Counted from the first letter of the stretch, positions 1-9,083 are shown. The stretch is DNA of 64,000 nt from Leptolyngbya sp. PCC 6406 (GCF_000332095.2 NZ_KI913949.1:4612769-4676768); one strand, 5' to 3'. The notes: generated from the letters alone by a model not told the origin. Numbers and translations are program-made.

Positions 1-2
1 GC

Positions 3-956
3 GGGGCGATGGACTGGCCTGCCTCCCAGAAAGAGTCTCAAAAGTGGTTCAACGGACTGGCTGCGGTCAACCAACAGGCTCAGGGGTCGAACCAACGTTG
101 GGTGGTGACGGGGGACCGTGAGAGCGACATCTTCGACTTCTTCAAAGCGCCACGGGAGTCGAATGTCGACCTGCTGGCGCGGGTGTGTCAACCGCGTCGG
201 GTCGAAATCACCACAGATGGAGTGGTCTGCCCGTTACCCATGACCAGTGCGCACCTCGACGACTACGGATATTATTGTGTGCAGATTGAGCGTCAGGTGG
301 AAGGCAAGCGACGCACCGTAGACCTGACGCTCCACCTGCAAGCCGCCACCGTTCAAATCTACCCCAACCAAGACTTGAGCCCGGCGCGCCATAAGACCCA
401 ACCCCTCTCGCTGGTCGTGGCGACGGAAGTCGCTTGTGTCGATGCCAAATCCCAAGCGGACTGCTTCGAGGCCGACAATGCCTTGTCCTGGTCGCTGCTG
501 ACCAGTTTGCCGATTGAACACGTGGACGACGTGCAACGCATTGTTCGGTTCTACGCTCTACGCTGGCGCATCGAACGACTGCATTTCACCCTCAAGTCAG
601 GGGCGTTAAATGTCGAGAAGTTACAGTTTGATGATGTCCATACCTTGGTCAATGCCTTAACCTTCTACTCAGTGGTCGCTTGGCAACTGTTGGGACTGAC
701 CTATGCCTTGCGACATGACCCGGAACAACCTGCGGAGACGATATTTGAACCCGATGAACTGACCCTGTTGCGTCATCTGTCGGGCCAACCGGTGGACTCG
801 CTGCGGCAGGCCACTCTCGCGTTAACTAGATTGGTTGGCTTTGCCCCGTCTAAGAAGCAACCCTGGCCAGGGGGCAAAGTCTTAGCCACGGCCATTGAAC
901 GCTTCTTTTTTGTTAAACAAGGGGCTGCTGCCGTTTCCAAACCCCTACAGGATTAG
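3..956 (+). mobile_element. IS4-family transposase, 5'-truncated by window edge
   Basis: This is the C-terminal part of a DDE transposase. The motif YALRWRIERLHFTLK fits the IS4 signature Y-(2)-R-(3)-E-(6)-K, and GDRESDIFDFF carries a likely second catalytic Asp, as in Tn5-like members. The frame is open to the left edge, so the ATG at 9 is probably internal and the first catalytic Asp lies outside the window. No internal stop is seen, so the gene may be intact. Downstream of its stop codon comes an interspersed repeat (957-1034) that also occurs twice elsewhere without a transposase. That repeat is therefore not proven to be the IS end. Confidence 0.85.
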
Positions 957-1034
957 CCTGGGAGAGGGCTAGGGTGAGGGGCCGAGTGTGCCACGATGGA
1001 ACGGCCAGGGTATTTACGCCGCAGAGTACTAATA
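957..1034 (+). repeat. Interspersed repeat R1, copy 1
   Basis: About 75 bp beginning with GAGAGGGCTAGGGTGAGGGG and ending GTATTTACGCCGCAGAGTACTA. Related copies lie at 15190-15297 (inverted) and 22541-22631. The CTA at its right edge is the TAG stop of the minus-strand nucleotidyltransferase gene. Confidence 0.75.
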
Positions 1035-1457
1035 GTCTGCCTTCATCCTTCTGCCTTCTGCCTTCATCTCAACGGGGCCAACTAACCAAACCGTTTCTGT
1101 TGTGAGGGTGGTGTACATGCGATTAGGGTGACGGCTCAGGGCTTGCCACGCCGCTAGGGTATACACCAAGGCATCTACGGGAACAGGAATGGTGGCAAAG
1201 TCCCAGCGCAGGGATAGCCTCGGGTCGATCCTAGACCCTCGCGGCTCCTCGGATGCCTGACTGCTGGTGACAATGATCACGATATCTAAATCACTGCCTA
1301 CTCCGGCTTGGTGACGGGCGTAGGAGCCAAAGTAACCCAGGGCTAAGATGCTGGGATCATTAGCGATTGCTGCCTCAGCCCACGCGATCGCGGCTGCCAC
1401 CACTGCCTGGTGGCTGGGCCATCGCATCACGGACGAATTCAGCGATCGCACGGGCAT
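1029..1457 (-). CDS. MNT-type nucleotidyltransferase domain protein
   Basis: A small protein of 142 residues with the nucleotidyltransferase signature GYFGSYARHQAGVGSDLDIVI, matching GSxxR...SDhD of the MNT/kanamycin nucleotidyltransferase fold. Such proteins transfer AMP to a partner and often act as antitoxins to HEPN toxins, but no HEPN gene is adjacent here. The ATG lies about 17 bases behind the speA stop, so the two genes are probably cotranscribed. The last dozen residues (ending KAEGRRMKADY) are translated from a heptamer repeat and the stop codon from the R1 repeat. The original C-terminus has therefore probably been replaced. Confidence 0.75.
   Translation of the reverse strand: MPVRSLNSSVMRWPSHQAVVAAAIAWAEAAIANDPSILALGYFGSYARHQAGVGSDLDIVIIVTSSQASEEPRGSRIDPRLSLRWDFATIPVPVDALVYTLAAWQALSRHPNRMYTTLTTETVWLVGPVEMKAEGRRMKADY
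1038..1065. repeat. Short tandem heptamer repeat (STRR-like)
   Basis: Four tandem heptamers of the type TGCCTTC/ATCCTTC, the short tandemly repeated repetitive sequences known from filamentous cyanobacteria. Here they are translated as the tail of the nucleotidyltransferase. Confidence 0.7.
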
Positions 1458-1474
1458 AATAAGGATCCGGGTTC

Positions 1475-3454
1475 CTAAGCCGACAGGTAGGTGTAGCGGC
1501 TGAGGCTGTGCTCATAGTGCTGGAGCAGGAGTTGCGATTCCTCCAGCGTGATGGCCTTGTCCTGGAGTGCCCGCTCCGTGCGGCGACGGATATTTTCGAT
1601 CAGATCCTCAGAGTCGTACTGGACATAACTCAACACCTCCGTCATGGTGTCTCCCTTGACCACATGCTCGATGGTGTAGCCCTGGGGAGTGAGTTGAATA
1701 TGGACCGTGTTGGTGTCGCCAAAGAGGTTGTGGAGGTTGCCCATAATCTCCTGGTAGGCTCCCCCCAGAAACAGTCCTAGGTAATAGGGCTGTTCCGGTG
1801 TGAGGGAATGGAGTTCCAAAACGGGTTTCACATCCCGTAGGTCAATGAACTGATCGATCTTGCCATCGCTGTCACAGGTAAGGTCCGCTAGGGTGCCCCG
1901 GCAGGTGGGTTCCTCGTCGAGGCGGTGGATGGGCAGGATGGGAAAGAGCTGGTCAATGGCCCAGCTATCGGGGGCCGACTGGAACACCGATAGGTTGATG
2001 TAGTAAATCGAGGCCAGACTCTTTTCCAGATTCTCCAAATCGTCGGGCACATAGTCTTCGTGGCGCACCACGTCTAGGATGCGGCGGCAACAGGACCAGT
2101 AGAGCCGCTCAATCTTGGCCCGATCCGTCAGACTTAGGTAGCCAAAGTTGAAGAGGCTAATGGCCTCGTCTTTGAATTGCACCGCGTCGTGGTATGCCTC
2201 TTGGTAGTTGTGGATGCTGACGGACTGGTAGGCATCGTAGAGTTCTCGCAGCAGGGCGTGGTCTTCGTCACTGGGGAGGACGGGGGTGGTGAGGCCGGGG
2301 GCCTCGCTGGTGCTGAGGACATCGAAGATCAGCACCGATTGGTGGGATGCGATCGCGCGGCCACTTTCACTAACCAGAGTGGGGACGGGGATTTCCCGAG
2401 CGGCGCAGGCTTCCTTGACCTCCGCCACCACATCATTGGCGTAGTTTTGGGTGCTGTAGTTCTTAGAAGCGTGGAAGTTGGTTTTGGACCCGTCGTAGTC
2501 GATGCCCAGTCCGCCGCCCACATCCAGATAGCCCATCTTTGCCCCCAGCCCCACCAGTTCCACATAGACCTGACAGGCTTCCCGCAGAGCATCCTTGACC
2601 ACGCTAATGGCAGAGATTTGGGAGCCGATGTGGAAGTGGAGCAGTTGCAGACAGTCCAGCATTTCCGCCTGCTTCAGGGTTTCCACCGCCGACAGCACCT
2701 CGGGGATGGTGAGGCCAAACTTGGCCCGGTCCCCTGCCGACCCCCCCCAGCGGCCAATGCCCTTGCTGCTGAGTTTGGCCCGCACCCCCAGGATGGGGCG
2801 AATCTTGAGGTGGCGGCTGGCGGCAATGACCAGATCCACCTCCTCCAACTGCTCCAGCACAATAATCGGGGTCTGCCCCAGCCGTTGGCTGAGCATCGCG
2901 GTTTCGATATATTCCCGGTCTTTATAGCCATTGCAGATAATCAGTGCCCCTGGCGTATTCAGGGTGGCTAGGGCAATCAGCAACTCTGGTTTAGACCCCG
3001 CCTCTAGGCCGAACTGGTGGGGCTGGCCAAAGCGCACCAGATCTTCTACTAGGTGGCGTTGTTGGTTGCACTTAACCGGGAACACGCCCCGGTAGGGGCC
3101 GTTGTAGTTGTAGCGGGCGATGGCGCGGGCAAAGCAGGCGTTCAGACGCTCTAGGCGATCTTCAAGAATGTCGGAGAAGCGAATCAAGATCGGTAGCCCC
3201 AAGTTTCGCTGCTTCAGGGACTCCACCAGTTCGTACAGATCTAGGGAACCGCCGCGAGCACCCCGAGGCGACACCGTTACATGGCCCGCTGCATTGATGG
3301 AAAAGTAGGGGTCGCCCCAGCCCTGAATGCGATACAGTTCTTCGCTCTGCTCAATGGTCCAGCGTTGGCGGGGCACAGGTCGCACCAATGCCGATCCGGT
3401 AGGGGAGGCAGTTCCCTTGGTTGTGTCCCCATTGTGCTGTTCCATGGCATCCAT
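1475..3454 (-). CDS. speA: Biosynthetic arginine decarboxylase
   Basis: Decarboxylates arginine to agmatine, the entry to polyamine synthesis, using PLP. The protein has a PLP-binding barrel with the conserved Lys in FPVKCNQ (about residue 128), the HFHIGSQ motif and the glycine-rich YLDVGGGLGIDYDG, all typical of SpeA. Full length for the cyanobacterial family at about 660 residues. The open frame extends to 3544, but the ATG at 3454 has a strong ribosome site (AGGAGG, nine bases upstream) and is preferred. The nucleotidyltransferase gene follows closely on the same strand. Confidence 0.93.
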   Translation of the reverse strand: MDAMEQHNGDTTKGTASPTGSALVRPVPRQRWTIEQSEELYRIQGWGDPYFSINAAGHVTVSPRGARGGSLDLYELVESLKQRNLGLPILIRFSDILEDRLERLNACFARAIARYNYNGPYRGVFPVKCNQQRHLVEDLVRFGQPHQFGLEAGSKPELLIALATLNTPGALIICNGYKDREYIETAMLSQRLGQTPIIVLEQLEEVDLVIAASRHLKIRPILGVRAKLSSKGIGRWGGSAGDRAKFGLTIPEVLSAVETLKQAEMLDCLQLLHFHIGSQISAISVVKDALREACQVYVELVGLGAKMGYLDVGGGLGIDYDGSKTNFHASKNYSTQNYANDVVAEVKEACAAREIPVPTLVSESGRAIASHQSVLIFDVLSTSEAPGLTTPVLPSDEDHALLRELYDAYQSVSIHNYQEAYHDAVQFKDEAISLFNFGYLSLTDRAKIERLYWSCCRRILDVVRHEDYVPDDLENLEKSLASIYYINLSVFQSAPDSWAIDQLFPILPIHRLDEEPTCRGTLADLTCDSDGKIDQFIDLRDVKPVLELHSLTPEQPYYLGLFLGGAYQEIMGNLHNLFGDTNTVHIQLTPQGYTIEHVVKGDTMTEVLSYVQYDSEDLIENIRRRTERALQDKAITLEESQLLLQHYEHSLSRYTYLSA

Positions 3455-3633
3455 GGCCTTGCTCCTCCTTGAAAATATGGCTCTCAAAATGCAGCTTGTA
3501 CAATGCCGATCCTCTTCCCGTGTGTTGGGGAAGAGATCCGTCATCCCCCCTATATTCTCCCAGGAAGCAGAGTGGTTTCATGCCGGCGTAGAAAAATGAG
3601 GATGGGCTGAGTCATTATCTTGAGCCTCAGCCC

Positions 3634-3813
3634 ATGCCCCTCATAGAGCAATTAAAACAAATTCCCGACCATCGCCATCTGCGGGGGCGTCGCCACCCCT
3701 TGTGGATGCTACTAATCCTGAGTTTGCAAGGAAGTCGGGTAGTCTTCGTATTGCAGGATACAATTCTCCTGGGGACTCCGACGGCCTCAGTCCTAATTCT
3801 CCTATCCCAGTAA
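3634..3813 (+). pseudogene. Transposase N-terminal remnant (ISAs1/H-repeat type)
   Basis: Reads MPLIEQLKQIPDHRHLRGRR and then HPLWMLLILSLQG, which resembles the conserved N-terminus of ISAs1-family transposases, with a stop after 59 codons. The rest of the transposase is missing. The fragment directly abuts the following hydrolase gene and occupies the place where its original start and promoter would be. Confidence 0.6.
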
Positions 3814-3818
3814 GCATT

Positions 3819-4697
3819 GTGGTCAAAGCCTTTGCGGTGCCAGCGGCTGCTTGGCAGCATCAGTTTATCCAGACGAACCGAGTCAGACTCCACTATGTCA
3901 CCCAAGGAGAGGGGGACTTAGTCGTTCTTTTGCACGGTTTTTTTGAGTTTTGGTACTCCTGGCGACACCAGATCCCAGTGTTGGCTCGCCGGTATAAGGT
4001 AGTTGTCCCCGATCTGCGCGGCTACAATGATTCCGAAAAGACTTCTAGCGGCCATGATTTGGTGACGCTTACCGCTGATATTGCAGGGCTAATTCGCGGT
4101 TTAGGCTATCGCACTGCCCATGTTGTGGGCCACGGCTGGGGAGGAACCGTGGCCTGGTCCTTAGCCCAAACCTCCCCCGAACTTCTGAAGCGGTTGGTGA
4201 TTCTCAGTGGGGTTCATCCTCACCAATGGCGGCAGACCCTAGGCCAAAATCTGGACTCCCTGCGGCGAAGCTGGCCCCTGGTGGTCTCTCAACTTCCCCC
4301 TCTGCCCGACTGGATTCTGCAATCCGTCGTTCCGGAACTAGTCACAAGGCTGTTTCAGTCGGAATCTGTTCGCAAGACGGCCTTTACGCGGCAGGATACC
4401 CAACTCTATGAGGCGGCTCTACGGAAACCGGGTGCGATCGCAGCGGCCATTCAACAATACAGCCAAGCCTTTAGCTGGCAGAGCTGGTTTACCAATACCC
4501 TGACGCCCCTCCCCATCACAACGCCCACCCTCGTACTGTGGGGGCAGGAGGACACCCTCCTGAGTCACCACCTAAATGACGGCATGGAACGATATATGAC
4601 AGCGCCTTTAGAACTAAGACAAGTGCCCCAGTGTGGTCATTGGATTCAACAGGAGGTGCCCCATACTGTGAATCGAGCCCTGTTAGATTTTCTATAG
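3819..4697 (+). CDS. Epoxide-hydrolase-like alpha/beta hydrolase, nucleophile lost
   Basis: An alpha/beta-hydrolase of the epoxide hydrolase/haloalkane dehalogenase group, shown by HGFFEFWYSWRHQIPVLA, VVPDLRGYNDSEK, a cap region and QCGHWIQQEVP near the end. Two key positions are changed. The family motif GHDWGG reads GHGWGG (codon 4134-4136), removing the Asp nucleophile, and the HGFPEF proline is Phe (3942-3944). The late Asp (GQED) and His remain. The frame is open from 3702, but that stretch is transposase remnant, so a GTG near 3819 is the likely start. The enzyme is probably inactive or repurposed. Confidence 0.75.
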   Translation: MVKAFAVPAAAWQHQFIQTNRVRLHYVTQGEGDLVVLLHGFFEFWYSWRHQIPVLARRYKVVVPDLRGYNDSEKTSSGHDLVTLTADIAGLIRGLGYRTAHVVGHGWGGTVAWSLAQTSPELLKRLVILSGVHPHQWRQTLGQNLDSLRRSWPLVVSQLPPLPDWILQSVVPELVTRLFQSESVRKTAFTRQDTQLYEAALRKPGAIAAAIQQYSQAFSWQSWFTNTLTPLPITTPTLVLWGQEDTLLSHHLNDGMERYMTAPLELRQVPQCGHWIQQEVPHTVNRALLDFL

Positions 4698-5050
4698 ATG
4701 GGCCGTAACGTCCCCAGAAGCATCCATGGGTACACTATGGATGCTTGGCGCTTGACTCACAAGTCGCGAAGGCGGGGTTAGTCCAGTCCTATCCTCCCTG
4801 GAGAACTTGACTAAGTCCCCAGTTTCGTGACCCAATTTGGGCAAGGCTTTATAGCTATAGTTGCAGCCCGACGTCGGCCCCACATCAGAATAGCCCCCGC
4901 CTTTTTAACCCCAGCGGTCGGGATTGTCGGTGTCCCCACAGGTGAGTCTATGCTCCCCTTGCTCTCCTATGGCCCACGGTAGACGCCATTGCTTTTTTGA
5001 TCACGCTGTATGGATAACCTCTGCCCGTACACCATGCACACGGGAACCCT
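4698..5050. other. Intergenic region with one hairpin
   Basis: A 353-base gap between the hydrolase and the FHA gene. It holds the hairpin at 4718-4746 and otherwise no convincing gene. A minus-strand frame (4692-4883) has no recognisable domain and no clear ribosome site. Confidence 0.6.
4718..4746. terminator. Perfect 10-bp stem, terminator-like
   Basis: AAGCATCCAT pairs with ATGGATGCTT across a 9-base loop, 21 bases after the hydrolase stop. There is no U-tract, so intrinsic termination is uncertain. Confidence 0.45.
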
Positions 5051-5791
5051 ATGCTAGACCCTAAAGCTCTCAGTGAATATGCCCTTGCCCACCTAGACTC
5101 TTCCCAGGAAGATGTGCAGCGCAGCTTAAATTTGTTTCAAGCTTTTAAGCGAGTCTACGATCAAAATCCTGCCCTTGTGACGGAGCTGCTAAATCTAGAA
5201 ACCCCGGCAGCACAGAGCACTCTGCGGTCAGACCATCTCTGCTATGTCCTAGGTTTAGTCACCGATAAACAGCCCTTAATCCTGACCAATTTGTTGAAGG
5301 GGCGATCGCAGATTTTCCTGCGGACTAGTAGCGGACTCCCCATTTGGACGATTGGGCGCGATCCCCAAAAGGCAGCCCTATCCCTACGTGATCGTCGCCT
5401 TTCTCGCTGTCATGCAGCCTTGGTGTATGACAAAAATCACGGGTTTATGATTCACGATTTGGGCAGTACCAATGGCACCTTTGTGAATGGAGTCCGGATT
5501 CGCCATGGTTATACCCTCCAGGATGGCGATCATATTCGCCTAGGGAGTCTCAACTTCCGGTTTTTCCACGCCACGGAGTTTCGTCGCACCGCTGCACCGT
5601 CGGCGGAAGTACTTCAGTGGCTAGATGATATGACCATTCCTCCTACAACGCCCATCCCTGAGGAAGAGAACATGGAACACGAGCCAGACAGTACTCCCAA
5701 TTTAGAAGAGACCCTTCATTTTCTCCGACGCAATAGTCGGGATGGCGGTACTGGAAATGGGCCATCCCACCCTAAGGGATCTCTGAATTAG
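5051..5791 (+). CDS. FHA-domain protein
   Basis: A 246-residue soluble protein with one forkhead-associated domain at roughly residues 95-175. The phosphothreonine-binding residues are visible: IGRDP, RLSRCHA and DLGSTNGTFVNG. FHA domains bind Thr-phosphorylated peptides, so the protein probably acts downstream of Ser/Thr kinases. The N-terminal 90 residues look helical and unlike a known catalytic domain, and the acidic C-terminus is low-complexity. Start is ATG. No partner kinase or phosphatase is adjacent. Confidence 0.85.
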   Translation: MLDPKALSEYALAHLDSSQEDVQRSLNLFQAFKRVYDQNPALVTELLNLETPAAQSTLRSDHLCYVLGLVTDKQPLILTNLLKGRSQIFLRTSSGLPIWTIGRDPQKAALSLRDRRLSRCHAALVYDKNHGFMIHDLGSTNGTFVNGVRIRHGYTLQDGDHIRLGSLNFRFFHATEFRRTAAPSAEVLQWLDDMTIPPTTPIPEEENMEHEPDSTPNLEETLHFLRRNSRDGGTGNGPSHPKGSLN

Positions 5792-5802
5792 AGCGTCTCC
5801 CC

Positions 5803-5849
5803 ATCATCAAAATGGGGACACCGTGACACGGTGTCCCCATTTTGATGAT
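5803..5849. terminator. 23-bp perfect inverted repeat with one-base loop
   Basis: Arms 5803-5825 and 5827-5849 are exact reverse complements around a single A. It lies 12 bases after the FHA stop. It may end transcription, but so perfect a palindrome is also typical of a mobile palindromic element. Confidence 0.6.
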
Positions 5850-5886
5850 TCTGAAGAGGTTTCCACCCATTTTTATGGGTAGGATG

Positions 5887-5995
5887 TATGGCGGTTCCCT
5901 AAATGTATGACGTACACCTCAACTTAATGACACTTCGGCGAACAAGGGGCTTAAGCCCCTTGTCTATCCTTAACCCGAGGGAGAACCGCTGTATA
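5887..5995. repeat. MITE-like element M1, copy 1
   Basis: About 109 bp with imperfect terminal inverted repeats of the type TATAGCGGTTCYC and a central palindrome AAGGGGCTTAAGCCCCTT. An inverted copy lies at 21614-21719 and a related core at 12138-12233. The TA at the tips suggests a Tc1/IS630-type target. Confidence 0.75.
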
Positions 5996-5996
5996 C

Positions 5997-6236
5997 CTAA
6001 ATCGCCTTCGTAAATAGAATTGCCCAGACCACGCCAGCAGAGGCGACGGCAACAAGCAAATTAGTAAATAAGCGACCGGTTTCTGAGTTGTAGCCGAGGA
6101 TTTTATCCTCTTGACCGGCGGTAAAAAAAAGAGACCAAGCCTGGTTGCCGCTGATGGCTTCAGAACGGTTAAAGGTGGGGCGAAAGACTACGGGACCGAG
6201 TAGTTCTTGGCGGGGAAAATCAAGATCGCTTCTCAT
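5997..6236 (-). CDS. Small membrane protein paired with a high-light-inducible gene (LilA-like candidate)
   Basis: 79 residues with a hydrophilic N-terminus, the stretch GQEDKILGYNSETGR and one C-terminal membrane segment (about 55-75). A good ribosome site (AAGGAG) precedes the ATG. It follows the Hlip gene by about 80 bases on the same strand, so the pair is probably cotranscribed. In Synechocystis the small protein LilA (Slr1544) is cotranscribed with hliB, and position and size fit such a protein. I infer the equivalence from context, since the chlorophyll-binding ExxNGRxA motif is absent. Confidence 0.55.
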   Translation of the reverse strand: MRSDLDFPRQELLGPVVFRPTFNRSEAISGNQAWSLFFTAGQEDKILGYNSETGRLFTNLLVAVASAGVVWAILFTKAI

Positions 6237-6316
6237 GGGAATGCTCCTTCAATAAATGGGCAGTAAATAAATGGGCAGGGAGTAGAAGCTGCCATGGGGC
6301 GTTGGAGGGAGACGGT

Positions 6317-6529
6317 CTAAAGTTGGGTGAGCCAACCGATGACGCCGTGGCCCGTCAGCACTTCAAATGCGATCGCGGAGATAAAACCAACCATGGCAAG
6401 ACGACCATTCATCCGTTCGGCGTAGACATTGAAGCCAAACTGCTGACTGTCATCCACGTAGACTTTGGGCTCAATAGCAAAGTTGTTCAAGCGGTTACCG
6501 TCTTCAGTGGTGTATCCGTTGGATGTCAT
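6317..6529 (-). CDS. High-light-inducible protein (Hlip)
   Basis: 70 residues ending in a single chlorophyll a/b-binding-like helix with the signature [20 protein letters not shown]. Glu and Asn of ExxNGR bind chlorophyll in the family. Hlips sit in thylakoid membranes and protect photosystem II assembly and newly made chlorophyll under excess light. The open frame reaches 6619, but ATG 6529 has an AGGA site and gives the normal family length. The next gene downstream is a small membrane protein that probably shares the transcript. Confidence 0.9.
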   Translation of the reverse strand: MTSNGYTTEDGNRLNNFAIEPKVYVDDSQQFGFNVYAERMNGRLAMVGFISAIAFEVLTGHGVIGWLTQL

Positions 6530-6839
6530 GGGTATTTCCTGTGGTGATGCCACCAACGTAACACAATGTAAATCGTTTTGTAAACAAATGTTGCAAAATA
6601 TTGACGTTCTGGCCATCACTAAAAGGTCCTCGGGTTCCTACAGTCCCCTGGGGCAGGGGCTGGACAGGTAAGCGGATCTGACAAAATCCAGTCAAATAGT
6701 GGCATTTCATGAGCCATTGGTGGCGGATCAAAGCCAACATGATTCCTGGCCTGTCATGCTCCAGACTGAACAGGTAGTCCTACGGATAGGGCCAATGGGA
6801 GATAAGTGCGATCGCACTTAGAATTGCGTAGTTCTGGGG
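6530..6839. other. Upstream region of the Hlip operon
   Basis: Should contain the high-light promoter of the minus-strand hli operon. I see no gene and no confident promoter motif. A HIP1-like GCGATCGC sits near 6808. Confidence 0.4.
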
Positions 6840-6859
6840 ACGCCAGTTTTCCCCAGTTC

Positions 6860-7014
6860 AAATGAGAATAGGTTCAATTCTGAAGAACGCACGCAGAGAT
6901 TGCCAGCCCGCCGTAAGGGGGCAACTTTAGGGCGGTTGGTCCTTTGCCAGGAAAGCGTCCTTACAGGTGAATTGCCTGACCTCGGGGGCTTTATGGGGTC
7001 AGGCAATTTTTTTT
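6860..7014 (+). ncRNA. Candidate intergenic small RNA ending at an orphan terminator
   Basis: No plus-strand gene precedes the strong plus-strand terminator at 6970-7014, so something short must be transcribed into it. The preceding 100 bases contain a GC-rich potential stem (GCCCGCC with GGGCGG) and GGTTGGTCCTTTGCCAGGAAA, reminiscent of the GGAAACA-type loops of cyanobacterial Yfr2 RNAs. The 5' end is a guess and the Yfr2 link is only a resemblance. Confidence 0.35.
6970..7014 (+). terminator. Intrinsic terminator on the plus strand
   Basis: AATTGCCTGACC pairs with GGTCAGGCAATT (12 bp, 15-base loop) and is followed by eight T residues on the plus strand. It overlaps the dapB stop codon, which is on the other strand, and has no T-run in the dapB direction. 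Confidence 0.8.
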
Positions 7015-7837
7015 AGAGAATTTGTTCGAGTCCGTAAATCAAAGACTTAAGGGGCAAAATACGGCGGATTGCCAGCAGTACCCCCGGCATGTAGCAGGCG
7101 CGATCGCTGGTGTCATGGCGCAGGGTATAGAGTTGCCCTGGAGCCCCAAACAATACCTCCTGGTGGGCGATCAATCCGGGTAGGCGCACACTATGGATAC
7201 GAATACCGTCGGCAGTAGTGCTTCCTCGTGCCCCCGCCAGCTTTTCGGTCTCTTCTACCTGGGGCGAGTTATAGGTCTTCTTCAACCCTTGCAACATTTG
7301 TGCGGTTTGCAACGCCGTTCCACTGGGGGCATCAGCTTTTTGGTTGTGGTGCAGCTCAATAATCTCTACATGCTCAAAGTATTGGGCCGCCTGAACTGCC
7401 GCCTGTTGCAGCAACACCATGCCAATGGAAAAGTTGGGAATAATCAGACAGCCAATGCTGGCCTTTTCAGCAAACTCTGCCAGATCCTGCAACCGTTCAG
7501 GGCTGAGGCCCGTGGTGCCGACAACGGGACGGACACCGTATGCGATCGCAGCCCGCACCGACTCATACACCGTGCCGGGATGGGTGAAGTCCACCATCAC
7601 CCCCAGCCCTTCACTCTGGGCCATCACCAAGGCAGCCTCCAGATCGGCGGTGATAGGCACCTCCACCGGACCACAGCCCACCACCTCGCCGATATCTTCT
7701 CCCTGTACGGCAGGATTCTTATCAATCGCACCCACCAGGGTCATATCCTCTGCCTGGGCAACTGCTTTAATCACCTCACGGCCCATTTTGCCGCAGGCTC
7801 CGTTGACAACAATAGGAATAGTGACTGGTGCTGCCAT
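7013..7837 (-). CDS. dapB: 4-hydroxy-tetrahydrodipicolinate reductase
   Basis: Reduces hydroxytetrahydrodipicolinate with NAD(P)H in the diaminopimelate/lysine pathway, feeding both peptidoglycan and lysine. The N-terminus has the Rossmann motif [12 protein letters not shown], followed by [12 protein letters not shown] and the substrate loop [13 protein letters not shown]. Full length at 274 residues. It is flanked by map on the same strand about 200 bases upstream, with an independent upstream region. Confidence 0.95.
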   Translation of the reverse strand: MAAPVTIPIVVNGACGKMGREVIKAVAQAEDMTLVGAIDKNPAVQGEDIGEVVGCGPVEVPITADLEAALVMAQSEGLGVMVDFTHPGTVYESVRAAIAYGVRPVVGTTGLSPERLQDLAEFAEKASIGCLIIPNFSIGMVLLQQAAVQAAQYFEHVEIIELHHNQKADAPSGTALQTAQMLQGLKKTYNSPQVEETEKLAGARGSTTADGIRIHSVRLPGLIAHQEVLFGAPGQLYTLRHDTSDRACYMPGVLLAIRRILPLKSLIYGLEQIL

Positions 7838-8042
7838 AGGTTGCTCTCTGATTCTGAGGAGGGTTTAGTCAGGCTGACACAATCGCCTGACGCCAACAGG
7901 ATTACCGTAATCTCTAACCCATCCTACTGGACTGCTGGTTGACAAGCATCAGGCCACGGAACAAACCGCTCCGAGGTATCTCGAAGCAAAGCATATGAGA
8001 TTCGCAAAAAGTGTTCCAGCCCCAACGAACATCGAACCCAGA

Positions 8043-8879
8043 TCACACCAGGGTGCGATCACTCAAAATTTCGTGCCCGCTTTCCGTCACTAGGACCGTG
8101 TGCTCAAACTGGGCCGACAGGGCCTTATCCACCGTCACCACGGTCCAGCGATCCTTGAGGGTACGGGTATGCTTGGATCCCGCATTCACAATCGGTTCAA
8201 TCGCCAAGGTCATACCCGCTTGCAGCGTGACATTGGGCAACTGACGGGTGCGAAAGTTGAACACCGATGGCGGTTCGTGGAGATTGCGCCCTACACCATG
8301 GCCCGTGTAGTCCTCCACGATACTGTAGCCGTAGCCCTGGACACAGTCTTCAATAGCCCCCGCCAGATCCAGCAGCGTATTGCCCGGTTTCACCTGGGCG
8401 ATCCCCGCGTACAGTGCCGCTTCTGCCGCTGCCATCAGCCGCTGTGCCGCTGGGGAAATTGCCCCCACCGCGATCGTAATACAGGAGTCCCCATGGAAAC
8501 CCTGGTAGTAGGCCCCCGTATCCACCTTGAGCAGGTCCCCAGCACGCACCACCTGACGCCGCCGGGGAATACCGTGAACCACCTCATGGTTCAAGCAGGC
8601 ACAAATACTAGCGGGGAAACCGTGGTAACCCTTGAAACTGGGGGTTGCTCCCATAGCCCGGATTCGCTCCTCGGCATAGGCATCTAGATCCGCCGTTGTC
8701 ATTCCCGGCTCCACCCGCTCCCCAATTTCCTTCAGCACCGTCGCCACAATCCGGGCAGCTTGGCGCATGATCTCAATCTCCGCCGCCCCCTTGATCTCCA
8801 CCCCCCGCACCCGGCGCTGTCGCTGTCGCCGTTCCCCCATAGGGGCCACCTTCGGCAACAACTGTGTCAAAAAATTCAT
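8043..8879 (-). CDS. map: Methionine aminopeptidase, type I
   Basis: Removes the initiator methionine from nascent proteins. The dinuclear-metal ligands of the pita-bread fold are all visible: [34 protein letters not shown] and FEHTVLVTE. The protein has 278 residues with a basic N-terminal extension of about 30 residues ([12 protein letters not shown]) that the minimal enzyme lacks. It is divergent from rplS. Confidence 0.95.
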   Translation of the reverse strand: MNFLTQLLPKVAPMGERRQRQRRVRGVEIKGAAEIEIMRQAARIVATVLKEIGERVEPGMTTADLDAYAEERIRAMGATPSFKGYHGFPASICACLNHEVVHGIPRRRQVVRAGDLLKVDTGAYYQGFHGDSCITIAVGAISPAAQRLMAAAEAALYAGIAQVKPGNTLLDLAGAIEDCVQGYGYSIVEDYTGHGVGRNLHEPPSVFNFRTRQLPNVTLQAGMTLAIEPIVNAGSKHTRTLKDRWTVVTVDKALSAQFEHTVLVTESGHEILSDRTLV

Positions 8880-9083
8880 GTCCAGTTCCTAAAAACCCGA
8901 TATTTGCCACACCAAAGCTTCAGCAGTGTAACGCGCCACCAGCTTCCAACCCCAGATCACCTAACCTCCGTTACAGCGTGACCACAGCCCGCCTCCAGCA
9001 CATACCCCCCATTCCCAACACGTTTATAGACAACAACCGAGGCCATGACCTACAATTGAAGACTGTGCGCTTTTAGAAAAACC

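Noticed and set aside
1029-1457. A complete HEPN/MNT toxin-antitoxin pair
   Set aside because: No HEPN-like gene lies on either side; upstream is speA and downstream a repeat and transposase.
2177-2971. A 264-codon plus-strand frame
   Set aside because: It lies fully antisense to speA, whose protein motifs are unmistakable; the frame has no domain.
4692-4883. A 63-codon minus-strand frame behind the hydrolase
   Set aside because: It crosses a perfect hairpin and has no protein-like pattern.
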